A stretch of DNA of 38,846 nucleotides from the NCBI GenBank assembly GCA_003133665.1, contig PKYK01000007.1, positions 1 to 38,846 on the forward strand, given 5' to 3'. The notes below the pieces were generated by a model. The model ran no database searches. It was not told where the DNA came from and worked only from the letters and a program-made list of their open reading frames with translations. A program made the translations under genes and the position numbers. The DNA comes from Acidimicrobiaceae bacterium. Lineage in GTDB: Bacteria > Actinomycetota > Acidimicrobiia > Acidimicrobiales > RAAP-2. Of this stretch, positions 7,411 to 16,379 are shown piece after piece (position 1 is the first letter of the stretch; every line of letters begins with the position of its first letter).

Positions 7411-9153
7411 ATGTCCCAGAACCACGAAGCCACGAGTCTGCGCGACTCGCTCTGCGGGTCGGTGAGCGTGGCCAACGTTGGCCGACGCCTCACGGTGTGC
7501 GGTTGGGTGGCCAAGCGACGCGAGCACGGCGAGCACCTCGCGTTTCTCGACCTGCGCGACCATTCGGGCATTCTTCAGGCCGTCGTCGAGGGGTCGGTCG
7601 ACGTGCGCAGCGAGTACGTGGTTCGGATCACCGGCACCGTCTCGCATCGTCCGGAGGGAACCGTCAACGAGCGGCTCGCCACGGGCGAGGTCGAACTCAC
7701 CGAATGCTCCGTGGAGATCCTGGCCGCCGCCGAGCCGCCGCCCTTCCAGCTCGATGAGCGAATAGACGTTGATGAGCAGGTCCGACTTCGCCATCGGTTC
7801 CTTGATCTTCGCCGCGACACCATGCAGCGCAATCTCCGACTGCGCGCCGCGGTCAACAGATCCCTTCGAAAGGCCATGGACCTTCAGGGATTCTGCGAAG
7901 TGGAGACGCCGCTGCTCTGGGCCCCCACCCCCGAAGGAGCGCGCGAGTTTGTGGTGCCGTCGCGCCTGCATCCGGGCGAGTTCTACGTCCTGCCCCAGAG
8001 CCCCCAGATCGCCAAGCAACTCCTGATGGTGGGCGGCTTCGATCGCTACTACCAGATCGCCCGCTGTCTTCGTGACGAGGATCTCCGAGCGGACCGCCAG
8101 TTCGAATTCACCCAGCTCGACCTCGAGGCCAGCTTCGTGACGCAAGATGACATCCTCGGATTCGTCTCCGAGGCCGTCCTCGACGCAGCCGAAGCCGCCA
8201 CCGGTGCTCGACCCGGTCCGATCGGATCGATGACGTGGGCCCAGGCGCTCGACCTCTACGGCACGGACAAGCCCGACCTGCGCTTCGCGATGGTCCTGCA
8301 GGACCTGTCGGCGGTGTTCGCCGCGACGCAGGTGAAGGCCTTTGGTGCAACGACGGTGAAGGCCCTGCGCGTGCCGGGCGGGGCGACCTTCACCCGGAGC
8401 CGCCTCGACCAACTGACCGACCAGGCCAAGAGCCTCGGGGCCAAGGGTCTGGCGTGGTTCCGCATCACGAGCGAGGGTCTCGATTCGCCGCTGGCGCGCT
8501 TCTTGAACGAGGCCGAAGCGACCGCCATCGCGAGCGTCGACGGCGCCGAAGTCGGCGACCTGGTGTTGATCGTCGCCGACGAGTACGCCCTCGCCTGCAA
8601 GGTCCTGGGGACCCTGCGGGTGACCCTCGGGTCACCGCCGGTGAGCGAAGGTCCCCACCACTACGTCTGGGTCACCGAATTCCCGATGTTCGAGGGAGTC
8701 GACGAAGACGGCAATCTCATGGCGGCGCACCATCCGTTCACGATGCCGCACCCCGACGACTACGACCTCATCGAGACCGATCCGCTGAGCGTGCGCTCCC
8801 AGGCCTACGACCTCGTGCTGAACGGTTGGGAACTGGGCAGCGGCTCGGTGCGAATCCATCGAGCGGATATCCAGTCGCGAATCTTCAAGGCCCTGGGGAT
8901 CAGCGACGAGGAGGCGGAGAGTCGCTTCGGCTTCCTGCTCGGCGCGTTCAAATTCGGTGCACCGCCTCACGCGGGCTTCGCCTTCGGGATCGACCGACTC
9001 GTCGCGATCTTCGCCGGCGAGGAGAACATCCGCGAGGTCATCGCGTTCCCAAAGACCCAGTCCGGTGCCGACCTGATGACCGGCGCGCCCAAGAGCATCA
9101 CCGAACGTCAGATTCGTGACCTGCGCTTGAAGATGGCCCCGAAAGGTTCGTGA
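7411..9153 (+). CDS. aspS: Aspartyl-tRNA synthetase (possibly Asp/Asn non-discriminating)
   Basis: About 580 aa, bacterial-type AspRS. It has the N-terminal OB-fold anticodon domain (VCGWVAKRREHGEHLAFLDL), class II motif 2 (FRDEDLRADRQFEFTQLD), the bacterial insertion (GAD-type, about 290-420, with LGAKGLAWFRI) and motif 3 (GFAFGIDRLVAIFAG). The signature RxxxFxxLDLRR-like segment RHRFLDLRRDT is present. ATG 7411 was chosen; GTG 7405 would add two residues and cannot be excluded. Only 7 bases separate it from the hisS stop. Whether it also charges tRNA-Asn cannot be told without knowing whether asnS or gatCAB exist elsewhere. Confidence 0.95.
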   Translation: MSQNHEATSLRDSLCGSVSVANVGRRLTVCGWVAKRREHGEHLAFLDLRDHSGILQAVVEGSVDVRSEYVVRITGTVSHRPEGTVNERLATGEVELTECSVEILAAAEPPPFQLDERIDVDEQVRLRHRFLDLRRDTMQRNLRLRAAVNRSLRKAMDLQGFCEVETPLLWAPTPEGAREFVVPSRLHPGEFYVLPQSPQIAKQLLMVGGFDRYYQIARCLRDEDLRADRQFEFTQLDLEASFVTQDDILGFVSEAVLDAAEAATGARPGPIGSMTWAQALDLYGTDKPDLRFAMVLQDLSAVFAATQVKAFGATTVKALRVPGGATFTRSRLDQLTDQAKSLGAKGLAWFRITSEGLDSPLARFLNEAEATAIASVDGAEVGDLVLIVADEYALACKVLGTLRVTLGSPPVSEGPHHYVWVTEFPMFEGVDEDGNLMAAHHPFTMPHPDDYDLIETDPLSVRSQAYDLVLNGWELGSGSVRIHRADIQSRIFKALGISDEEAESRFGFLLGAFKFGAPPHAGFAFGIDRLVAIFAGEENIREVIAFPKTQSGADLMTGAPKSITERQIRDLRLKMAPKGS

Positions 9154-9177
9154 GTTACGTCACTCTTCGATGACGCC

Positions 9178-10482
9178 GTGGCCCAACGCCTGAAGCAGGC
9201 GGCCCCACTCGCCGAGCTGCTGCGGCCGCGCACGCTTGACGAGGTGGTGGGACAGCAACACCTGGTCGGCCCCGAAGGTCCGCTCCGCCGTTTCGTCGAG
9301 GCCCGCCAACTCAGTTCCATGATCCTGTGGGGACCGGCCGGAACCGGCAAGACCACGTTGGCTCGCATCATGGCCACCGCCGCCGGGTACGCGACCGCCA
9401 GCCTCTCGGCGGTGTCGTCGGGGGTGAAGGACGTCCGCGAGGCGATCACGGAAGCCCGCGCACGCCTCGGCGAGCAAGGACAGCGAACGGTGCTGTTCAT
9501 CGATGAGGTGCACCGCTTCAACAAGGCGCAACAGGATCTGCTCCTGCCCGCGACGGAGACCGGTGAAGTGGTCCTGATCGGCGCGACGACCGAGAATCCC
9601 TACTTCGAGGTGAACGCCGCCTTGATGAGCCGGTCCACACTGTGGCGGCTGCGCAGTCTCACCGACGACGACCTCGCCGTGCTGTGCCGCCGCGGGGCTC
9701 AGTTGCGGGCGGCGACCATCTCCGACGAGGCCCTCGAGGCCATCACGTCGTCGGCCGACGGCGACGCCCGAGCGGCCCTCACCACGCTCGACACGGCGAT
9801 CGTGCTGGCTCGCGCCCAGTCCGGTGACGACGCGGTCGTCGAGCCTGTTCACGTGGCCCTGGCGAGGGACGGTCGGCTCTATCACCAGTCGCGTGACACG
9901 CACTACGACCAGGTGAGCGCGCTCATCAAGTCGATACGCGGCTCGGATCCCGACGCGGCGCTCTACTGGCTCGTCACGTTGCTCGAGAGCGGGGAGAGTG
10001 CCAGGTTCCTGGCCCGCCGGCTGGTGATCTTGGCCAGTGAGGACGTCGGCCTCGCGGACCCGACGGGTCTGCTCGTCGCCGAGTCAGCGGCGCGGGCCGT
10101 GGAATTCGTCGGACTGCCCGAGGCTCGGCTCACCCTGGCCCACGCCACCGTGACGCTGGCCCTGCTGCCCAAGAGCAATTCGATCACCCGCGCACTGGGT
10201 GCCGCCACCAGCGCGGTCCAGGCCGGCGGCCTCGTCGAGGTGCCCGACCACCTGCGCGACGCCCACTACCGTGGCGCGGCCGAAATCGGTTTTGGTCGGA
10301 CCTACGAGTACCCGCACGACTTCGCCAACGGCTGGGTGGCCCAACAGTACCTGCCCGATTCGCTGGTCGGATCACGGTTCTTCGATCCTTCCCCCTACGG
10401 TCGAGAGCGCGCGCTCGTTGAACAGTGGCGCGCGAGAAGCCAAGAGGTCGATTCAGTCGATCCCGAGGCGCCGGTAGAGTAA
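9178..10482 (+). CDS. rarA: Replication-associated recombination protein RarA (MgsA), AAA+ ATPase
   Basis: A 434-aa AAA+ ATPase of the RarA/MgsA/WRNIP1 family, acting at stalled replication forks. Walker A is WGPAGTGKTT, Walker B FIDEVHRF, sensor 1 ATTENP, followed by the family's helical C-terminal region with VLASEDVGLADP and the tetramerisation part ending near YEYPHDFANGWVAQQYLP. The first usable start is GTG 9178, but it has no ribosome binding site, and the conserved N-terminal LFDD(A) is encoded in the same frame just upstream (9163-9177) without any ATG/GTG/TTG after the aspS stop in that frame. The true start is therefore uncertain; a small indel or rare start codon is possible. Confidence 0.93.
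   Translation: MAQRLKQAAPLAELLRPRTLDEVVGQQHLVGPEGPLRRFVEARQLSSMILWGPAGTGKTTLARIMATAAGYATASLSAVSSGVKDVREAITEARARLGEQGQRTVLFIDEVHRFNKAQQDLLLPATETGEVVLIGATTENPYFEVNAALMSRSTLWRLRSLTDDDLAVLCRRGAQLRAATISDEALEAITSSADGDARAALTTLDTAIVLARAQSGDDAVVEPVHVALARDGRLYHQSRDTHYDQVSALIKSIRGSDPDAALYWLVTLLESGESARFLARRLVILASEDVGLADPTGLLVAESAARAVEFVGLPEARLTLAHATVTLALLPKSNSITRALGAATSAVQAGGLVEVPDHLRDAHYRGAAEIGFGRTYEYPHDFANGWVAQQYLPDSLVGSRFFDPSPYGRERALVEQWRARSQEVDSVDPEAPVE
10475..10480 (+). promoter_or_regulatory. Candidate leaderless -10 box for alaS
   Basis: TAGAGT lies 7 nt before the alaS GTG and overlaps the end of rarA (stop TAA at 10480-10482). There is no Shine-Dalgarno site, so alaS could be transcribed separately as a leaderless message. 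Confidence 0.4.
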
Positions 10483-10487
10483 AGCCC

Positions 10488-13037
10488 GTGGAAGCCGTTG
10501 AACTTCGTTCGATTTTTCTTGATTACTTCGCCAAAAACGGTCACACCGTGGTCCCCTCGGCGAGCCTGATTCCCCACGACCCCTCACTGCTGTTCACGAT
10601 CGCCGGGATGGTCCCCTTCAAGCCGTACTTCCTGGAAGAGGAGATCGCGCCTTACAAACGGGCGGTCTCGATTCAGAAGTGCTTTCGCGCCCCCGACATC
10701 GACATCATCGGAACCACGCAGCGGCACCTGACGTTCTTCCAGATGATGGGTAATTTCTCCTTCGGGGACTACTTCAAGCAAGACGCCATCAAGTACGCCT
10801 GGGGGCTCATCACCGAGGGTTTCGGTCTGGACCCGGAGCGACTGTGGGTGACCGTGCACATCTCGGACGACCAGGCTGAGGAGATCTGGCGCGACGAGAT
10901 CGGCGTGCGGCCCGAGCGGATCCAGCGCCTGGACGAGGACAACTTCTGGGGCATGGGCGACACCGGGCCGTGCGGGCCGTGCTCGGAGATCTTCTTCGAC
11001 AAGGGACCGGCCTTTGGCGCGGACGGAGGTCCCGCCTTCGGCGGCGAAGACCGATTCATGGAGTTCTGGAACCTCGTCTTCATGCAGTACGAGAAGGGTC
11101 CCCACGGTTCCCTGACCGACCTGCCGAAGAAGAACATCGACACGGGGGCGGGCTTCGAGCGTATTCTCTCGATCTTGAACGGCGTGGAGTCAGTCTTCGC
11201 GACCGATCTCTTCGTTCCGCTGATCGAGACCGCGTCGCGAGCCCTCGACACCCCCTACGGCAAGGACGAGCAGACCGACATCGCGATACGGCGGATCGCC
11301 GAACACGGGCGGGCGATGACCATGCTGGTGTCCGATGGCGTTCTGCCTTCGAACGAGGGCCGGGGCTACGTGCTGCGCCGCATCATCAGGCGGGCGATAC
11401 TGGCGGCCCGGCGCGCCGGCTCGAACGCCTCGCTGACGGCGTCGTTGGTCGACGCCACCATCGCCAAGGAGGGCGGGGCCTATCCCGTGCTCGTGAAGGA
11501 CCGTGACCTCATTGTCGAGGTGCTCGAGCGCGAGGAGGCGGGTTTCGCCCGGACCCTGCGCACCGGCATGTCCCTGCTCGAGAGCGCCCGCGATGACGTG
11601 CTGAAGAGTGGTTCGAAGGTGTTTCCGGGTGAGGTGGCGTTCCGGCTGCACGACACCCACGGTTTTCCGATCGAGCTGACCGACGAGATCGTGGCCGAAT
11701 CGGGACTCGTCGTCGAGCGTTCATCGTTCGACGTCGCGATGAACGAGCAGCGTGAACGCGCGCGCTCGTCGTCGCGGGCGCTGAACGTGGCTGACGACGC
11801 GCAGTATCGCGACCTCATCGAGCGCCACGGCGTCACCGAGTTCGTCGGTCGTGACGTCACGCGCTACAGCATTGAGACCACGGTGCTGGCGCTTCTCGTC
11901 GGTGAAGATGGCGTCAGCGAACTCTTCCTCGACGCGACACCTTTCTACGCCGAGTCGGGCGGTCAGGTCGGCGACACCGGGTCCGTCGTCACCGAGACCG
12001 GCCGATTCGAAGTGATCGACACCCAGAACGTGACGGGCGGGCTCGTGGCCCATCGGGGTCGGCTGACCGGCGAGGTGCTGCCGAGCCAGATCGCGATCGC
12101 CACCATCGACCCCCTGCGGCGCGAGGCCATTCGTCGCAACCACACGGCCACGCACCTGCTCCACGCCGGGCTGCGCACGGTGCTCGGCGACCACGTCCGC
12201 CAGCAGGGGTCGTTCGTGGGACCCGACCGGCTGCGCTTCGACTTCTCGCACGGGGCGGGACTTCGAACCGCCGAGGCGGCAGAGATCTTGACGCTGGTCA
12301 ACACGGACGTTGTCGCCAACGAGGGCGTGGAGACCATTCAGGCGTCCAAGCAGGAGGCCGAGAAGATGGGCGCCGTTGCCTTCTTCGGTGACAAGTACGG
12401 CGACCGCGTGCGTGTGGTTCGGGCCGGTTCGCACAGCCTCGAGTTCTGCGGCGGAACCCACGTCGACCGACTGGGCGACATCGGGCAGATCCAAATCGTG
12501 AGCGAAGCGTCGATCGGCTCGAACACCCGGCGCATCGAAGCCGTGAGCGGTCTCGGGGCGTACCGGCGAAGCTACGAGATGGAGAGTGCCCTCGGCTCGG
12601 TGGCGACGCTCTTGAAGACGTCACTCGACGACGTGGTGCCGGCCCTCGAACGTCTCGTCGAGCGACAGCGCGAGGTGGAGAGGGAAATCGCATCGTTACG
12701 CCAAGCGCAGTTGTCCACCTTGGCCGAGCACCTCGATTCGCAGAGCAAGGGCGATGTGCTGGTGGCTCGTGTCGATGGTTACTCCGGCGAGCAGCTGCGA
12801 ACCCTCGCCCAAGACCTTCAGCGTCGGGGGCGTCGAGTGGTCGTGCTCGCGGGGGCAAGCGACGAGAAGGTGGCGATCGTCGTGGCCACTGATGAATCAC
12901 TCGACGCGCAAGTGACCGTGAAGCAGCTGGCCGGCCTCGTCGGCGGCGGTGGCGGCGGCTCGGCCCGTCTGGCGCTCGCGGGAGGGCGAGACGTGCAGGG
13001 AATCGACAAGGTCATCGCGGCGGCCCTTGCGCTCTAG
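10488..13037 (+). CDS. alaS: Alanyl-tRNA synthetase
   Basis: 849 aa from GTG 10488, just after the rarA stop; the frame is open further upstream, but family N-termini begin close to this point (xELRSxFLDYFxxxGH). Domains: catalytic class II core (FTIAGMVPFKPYF, NFSFGDYFK, GPCGPCSEIF), tRNA recognition, the editing domain with its zinc-binding HTATH (RNHTATHLLHAG) and CGGTHVDRLGDIG, and a C-terminal DHHA1 domain ending with the GGGGGG-rich LVGGGGGGSARLALAGG. It charges tRNA-Ala and clears Ser/Gly misacylation. Length is normal. ruvX follows 7 bp later, an order (alaS-ruvX-mltG-aroE) common in Actinobacteria. Confidence 0.96.
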   Translation: MEAVELRSIFLDYFAKNGHTVVPSASLIPHDPSLLFTIAGMVPFKPYFLEEEIAPYKRAVSIQKCFRAPDIDIIGTTQRHLTFFQMMGNFSFGDYFKQDAIKYAWGLITEGFGLDPERLWVTVHISDDQAEEIWRDEIGVRPERIQRLDEDNFWGMGDTGPCGPCSEIFFDKGPAFGADGGPAFGGEDRFMEFWNLVFMQYEKGPHGSLTDLPKKNIDTGAGFERILSILNGVESVFATDLFVPLIETASRALDTPYGKDEQTDIAIRRIAEHGRAMTMLVSDGVLPSNEGRGYVLRRIIRRAILAARRAGSNASLTASLVDATIAKEGGAYPVLVKDRDLIVEVLEREEAGFARTLRTGMSLLESARDDVLKSGSKVFPGEVAFRLHDTHGFPIELTDEIVAESGLVVERSSFDVAMNEQRERARSSSRALNVADDAQYRDLIERHGVTEFVGRDVTRYSIETTVLALLVGEDGVSELFLDATPFYAESGGQVGDTGSVVTETGRFEVIDTQNVTGGLVAHRGRLTGEVLPSQIAIATIDPLRREAIRRNHTATHLLHAGLRTVLGDHVRQQGSFVGPDRLRFDFSHGAGLRTAEAAEILTLVNTDVVANEGVETIQASKQEAEKMGAVAFFGDKYGDRVRVVRAGSHSLEFCGGTHVDRLGDIGQIQIVSEASIGSNTRRIEAVSGLGAYRRSYEMESALGSVATLLKTSLDDVVPALERLVERQREVEREIASLRQAQLSTLAEHLDSQSKGDVLVARVDGYSGEQLRTLAQDLQRRGRRVVVLAGASDEKVAIVVATDESLDAQVTVKQLAGLVGGGGGGSARLALAGGRDVQGIDKVIAAALAL

Positions 13038-13044
13038 GGACGTG

Positions 13045-13461
13045 ATGGCCCGCATCCTCGGCATCGACCCCGGGAGCCGTCGTTGCGGCATCGCCATCAC
13101 GGATTCGGCGCGAACGATGGCGTTTCCCCGTCCGTCGCTCCAGGCGGACGACGCGTTGATGTTGAACGTCTCGCGCCTCGTCGAAGAAGAGGCCGTGGCC
13201 CTCGTCGTCGTGGGTCGCCCCGTGGCCCTATCGGGCAATGTGACCGCGAGCACCGAGTCGGCCGACCGCCTGTTCGACGCGTTGCAGGAATCGCTCGCTC
13301 CGGTGCCCGTGGTCCAGTGGGACGAGCGTTTGACGACGTTCGAGGCCCAGCGATCGCTGTCCGGCGCCGGAATGAAGGCGAAACAGCACCGCGAGCACAT
13401 CGACAGCGCGGCCGCGGTCATCATGCTGCAAAACTATCTGGATGGTCTCCGTGCTGAGTAA
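13045..13461 (+). CDS. ruvX: Holliday junction resolvase-like / pre-16S rRNA nuclease YqgF
   Basis: A 138-aa RNase H-like protein of the YqgF/RuvX family, implicated in 16S rRNA 5'-end maturation. Motifs: first metal Asp in ILGIDPGSRRCGIAITD, VVVGRPVALSGN, and DERLTTFEAQR followed by HREHIDSAAAVIMLQNYLD with the last acidic residue. Start is ATG 13045 with AGGGA about 8 bases upstream. The upstream open frame (to 12949) overlaps alaS and is not family-like. It overlaps mltG by 20 bp. Confidence 0.94.
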   Translation: MARILGIDPGSRRCGIAITDSARTMAFPRPSLQADDALMLNVSRLVEEEAVALVVVGRPVALSGNVTASTESADRLFDALQESLAPVPVVQWDERLTTFEAQRSLSGAGMKAKQHREHIDSAAAVIMLQNYLDGLRAE

Positions 13462-14452
13462 GCCCCTGGGTCGCGTGATCGCGGCCGGTGTGGGTGTCGT
13501 GCTGGTGGCGATCGTCTGGTTCGTGTTGCAGGTCGTCGCCGTCGGAGGGCCGGGTCGCGCGGTGATCGTGACCGTGCACCCGGGCGACTCGATGGCGACG
13601 ATCGCGAGCGAGATGCACGCGAAGGGCGTCATCAATTCGCCACTGGCGTTTCGCATTGACACGCTCCTGTTCGGTGCCCCGGTGGTGCGGGTCGGCTCGT
13701 ACGAGATTGCGCAGAACTCGTCATTCGCCAAGGTGAAGGCGATCTTCGGTGCGCCGCCGAACGTGAACGTCGTGTCGGTCACACCGGGTCTGACGTTGCA
13801 CGAGGTCGCCCTTCAGATTGCCTCTGACATGGGAAACTCGTTCGCCAACAGCTTCGTGCAAGACGCCAACCAATTGGCCAGTGCGAGTCCGTACCGGCCG
13901 AACCATTCGCTCGAGGGCCTGCTCGGCATCGGCAGCTACATCATCTCGCCAACCGACACACCACGATCGCTCGTGGAGCGGATGAGTGCAGCCTTCGACA
14001 AGGAGGCGGCGTCGGTGGGGCTGAGCCCTTCGACCACCCTGAACGGCCTCAACGCCTATCAATTAGTGATCGCGGCGTCGATCGTCGAAAAGGAGGGCTA
14101 CTACCCGGTGAACATGCCCCAGGTGGCTCGCGTCATCTTCAACCGGTTGCAGATTGGACAGAAGCTGCAGATGGATTCGACGGTGCTGTACTACCTGGGT
14201 CAAGACGGCGGCAAGGTGACGAGTGCCATGCTGCAGCTCCACACCGCGTACAACACGTACTGGGCGTCCGGGCTCACTCCTACGCCCATCTGCGCGGTGT
14301 CCACGACCGCTCTGAGCGCCGTGCTACACGCGCCGCCGGGTTCGTGGCTTTACTTCGTGCTGATTAACAAGGACGGCACAATGAAGTTCTCGACGACGTA
14401 TAAGGAACAGCTGGCAGCTGAGCAAGAGGCCGCCTCCCGGGGTCTCGGGTGA
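13442..14452 (+). CDS. mltG: Endolytic murein transglycosylase MltG
   Basis: A 336-aa YceG/MltG-type protein that cleaves nascent peptidoglycan strands and sets glycan length. It has a short cytoplasmic N-terminus and one membrane anchor (about residues 10-33), a LysM-like subdomain (VTVHPGDSMATIAS), then the catalytic domain with VIAASIVEKEG, Glu216 of which aligns with the catalytic Glu of E. coli MltG, followed by ARVIFNRL, LQMDSTVLYYLG and YNTYWASGLTPTPI. Either ATG 13442 or GTG 13451 may be the start; the latter has GGATGG upstream. It overlaps ruvX and, by 4 bp, aroE. Confidence 0.94.
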   Translation: MVSVLSKPLGRVIAAGVGVVLVAIVWFVLQVVAVGGPGRAVIVTVHPGDSMATIASEMHAKGVINSPLAFRIDTLLFGAPVVRVGSYEIAQNSSFAKVKAIFGAPPNVNVVSVTPGLTLHEVALQIASDMGNSFANSFVQDANQLASASPYRPNHSLEGLLGIGSYIISPTDTPRSLVERMSAAFDKEAASVGLSPSTTLNGLNAYQLVIAASIVEKEGYYPVNMPQVARVIFNRLQIGQKLQMDSTVLYYLGQDGGKVTSAMLQLHTAYNTYWASGLTPTPICAVSTTALSAVLHAPPGSWLYFVLINKDGTMKFSTTYKEQLAAEQEAASRGLG

Positions 14453-15231
14453 TCTGGCGCCTCGGTGTGGTGGGATTTCCCATCGAGCATTCCCTGTCCC
14501 CGGAACTTCACGAAGCCGGCTTGGCAATGGCCCATCTGCGTGGTTCGTCCAAGCGAGTCGCCCTGCGCGACGCCACGCCCGAGGACCTGAGAGGATTGAT
14601 GGGTGCCGAATTCGATGCCCTCTCGGTCACCATGCCGTTCAAGGAGACCGCGGCGACGATCTGTGACTCCCTGGAACCGGTGTCGCAGCGATTGGGAGTG
14701 GTGAACTCACTGCTCGCCCGCGACGGCCAGGTACTGGGTTCGTGCACCGACGGCCTGGGATTCCTCGACGCGGTGGACGCTCAGTTCGCGGTGAGGCCCG
14801 AGGGCATGGCTGTCGTCGTATTCGGGGCCGGGGGAGCGGCGAGGGGCATCGTTGACGCTCTGGTGCACGCGGGCGTCGGCTCGGTCGTCGTCCACGGAAG
14901 AACCGGGGCGAACGTGGAGCGACTGAAGGCGTTCTCGCCCAACGTCTTTGACCACACTCACGCTCTGGATCGCACCGACCTGGTGGTCAACACGCTGCCG
15001 GTCCACGCGCGCTCCGAAGTCAATGAGGCGGTGCCCGGGGTGAGCCCCAGCACCCTCGCGATTGATATCACCTACGAACCGCGCATCACGGCGTGGCGCG
15101 CGCACTATGAGGGACTCGGCTGTCGCACGGCCAACGGGCTCGGGATGCTGGCCTACCAGGCGGCCCTCCAGATGCAGTGGTGGTGGGACTGCCCGATCGA
15201 CGGCGCCCGACTGCTCGAGGCAATCCAGTGA
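14449..15231 (+). CDS. aroE: Shikimate dehydrogenase
   Basis: A 260-aa enzyme of the shikimate pathway (3-dehydroshikimate + NADPH to shikimate). Substrate site EHSLSP, catalytic Lys65 (MPFKE) and Asp101 (CTDGLGF) are present, followed by a Rossmann nucleotide-binding segment VVFGAGGAARGIVDAL. GTG 14449 overlaps the mltG stop (GTGA) and its own stop overlaps the next gene's GTG in the same way, implying translational coupling through mltG-aroE-rodA. The family's usual length is 260-290 aa. Confidence 0.94.
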   Translation: MIWRLGVVGFPIEHSLSPELHEAGLAMAHLRGSSKRVALRDATPEDLRGLMGAEFDALSVTMPFKETAATICDSLEPVSQRLGVVNSLLARDGQVLGSCTDGLGFLDAVDAQFAVRPEGMAVVVFGAGGAARGIVDALVHAGVGSVVVHGRTGANVERLKAFSPNVFDHTHALDRTDLVVNTLPVHARSEVNEAVPGVSPSTLAIDITYEPRITAWRAHYEGLGCRTANGLGMLAYQAALQMQWWWDCPIDGARLLEAIQ

Positions 15232-16367
15232 CCGACACCCTGAGTGCACTGACGTCGAGACTGCGCGCGAAGGACTCGCTCGACTTGAGCCTGTTGTGGG
15301 GGCTCATCGCGCTCGGGGTCACGGGCGTCATCATGATCTACAGCGCGACTCGCCAGCCCCTGCTCAACGCGGGCTACAACCCGCACTACTACCTCGAACG
15401 CCAAGCGCTGTTCGTCGTCATCGGCGCGGTGGTGATGTACCTCGTCTCCCTGATTGACTACCGGCGCCTCGAGATTGTGGCGACCCCCCTGTACGTATGT
15501 GCGCTCTTCGGCCTCGCCGGGGTGTTCGTTCTCGGACAGAGCGCCCTCGGGGCGCAACGCTGGTACAACCTGGGATTCATCCAGGTCCAGCCCAGCGAGT
15601 TCACCGTGCTCATCATCATCTTGGCCGTGGCCACGTACTGTCAACGCCGGCCCGACGGCCTCGTGATGTACGACGTACTGCGAATCCTGATGATGGGGGG
15701 TGTGCCGCTCGTCATGATCGTGATGCAACCCGACCTCGGTACCTCGATCATCATCGTGATGACGGTGGCGGCGATGATGGTTGTCGCCGGTGTTCCGCCG
15801 CGATTCATGACGTTCCTGGCGGTCGTGGGCTCGATTGCCGTGGTCGCGGCCGTTTACTTGAAGCTGCTGCACAAGTATCAGGTGGACCGATTCGTCTCCT
15901 TCTTCAACCAGAATTCGACCGATCCGCTGCTCCAACGCTTGATCTACGAGGTCAACAACGCCAAGAGCGCCATTGGTTCGGGCGGACTCCACGGCGCCGG
16001 ATTCTTCCATGGACTCCAGACGGTGTTGGGCTACGTCCCCGAGCAGCGCACGGACTTCATCTTCACCGCGATCGGCGAGCAGCTCGGCTTCATCGGATCG
16101 GCCTTCATCGTGACGCTGCTCGCCTTCGTGGCGTTTCGCATGTTCATGATCGGCAAGAACGCTAAGGACACGATGGGTCGGGTGCTCTGCATCGGGGTAT
16201 TCATCTTCTTCGCCTTCAGCTGCTTCGAGAACATCGGCATGACGATGGGAATCATGCCGGTGACCGGCATCCCGCTGCCCTTCCTGAGCTACGGAGGTTC
16301 GGCGGTGCTCGTCTTCTTCTCCGCCGGTGGGCTCGTGCTCTCGGTATCGCGTCGCACGAGCAGTTAG
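15228..16367 (+). CDS. rodA: SEDS peptidoglycan glycosyltransferase, RodA type
   Basis: A 379-aa polytopic protein (about ten membrane helices) of the SEDS family (RodA/FtsW/SpoVE), which polymerises lipid II with a class B PBP. Landmarks: LGAQRWYNLGFIQVQPSEF, QPDLGTSIII, DRFVSFFNQ, AIGSGGLHGAGFF, PEQRTDFIFTAIGEQLGF and the C-terminal TGIPLPFLSYGGSAV. Start GTG 15228 overlaps the aroE stop (GTGA) and has GAGG upstream. No PBP gene lies next to it. A second SEDS gene lies on the opposite strand at 16910, so the two may serve elongation and division respectively; which does which cannot be read from sequence alone. Confidence 0.93.
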   Translation: MTDTLSALTSRLRAKDSLDLSLLWGLIALGVTGVIMIYSATRQPLLNAGYNPHYYLERQALFVVIGAVVMYLVSLIDYRRLEIVATPLYVCALFGLAGVFVLGQSALGAQRWYNLGFIQVQPSEFTVLIIILAVATYCQRRPDGLVMYDVLRILMMGGVPLVMIVMQPDLGTSIIIVMTVAAMMVVAGVPPRFMTFLAVVGSIAVVAAVYLKLLHKYQVDRFVSFFNQNSTDPLLQRLIYEVNNAKSAIGSGGLHGAGFFHGLQTVLGYVPEQRTDFIFTAIGEQLGFIGSAFIVTLLAFVAFRMFMIGKNAKDTMGRVLCIGVFIFFAFSCFENIGMTMGIMPVTGIPLPFLSYGGSAVLVFFSAGGLVLSVSRRTSS

Positions 16368-16370
16368 CCT
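16365..16370 (+). promoter_or_regulatory. Weak -10 candidate for the nuclease-domain gene
   Basis: TAGCCT overlaps the rodA stop and lies 9 nt before ATG 16380, which has no ribosome binding site. It is slightly farther than in the other leaderless candidates, so support is modest. Confidence 0.25.
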
Positions 16371-16379
16371 GTGTCTGCC

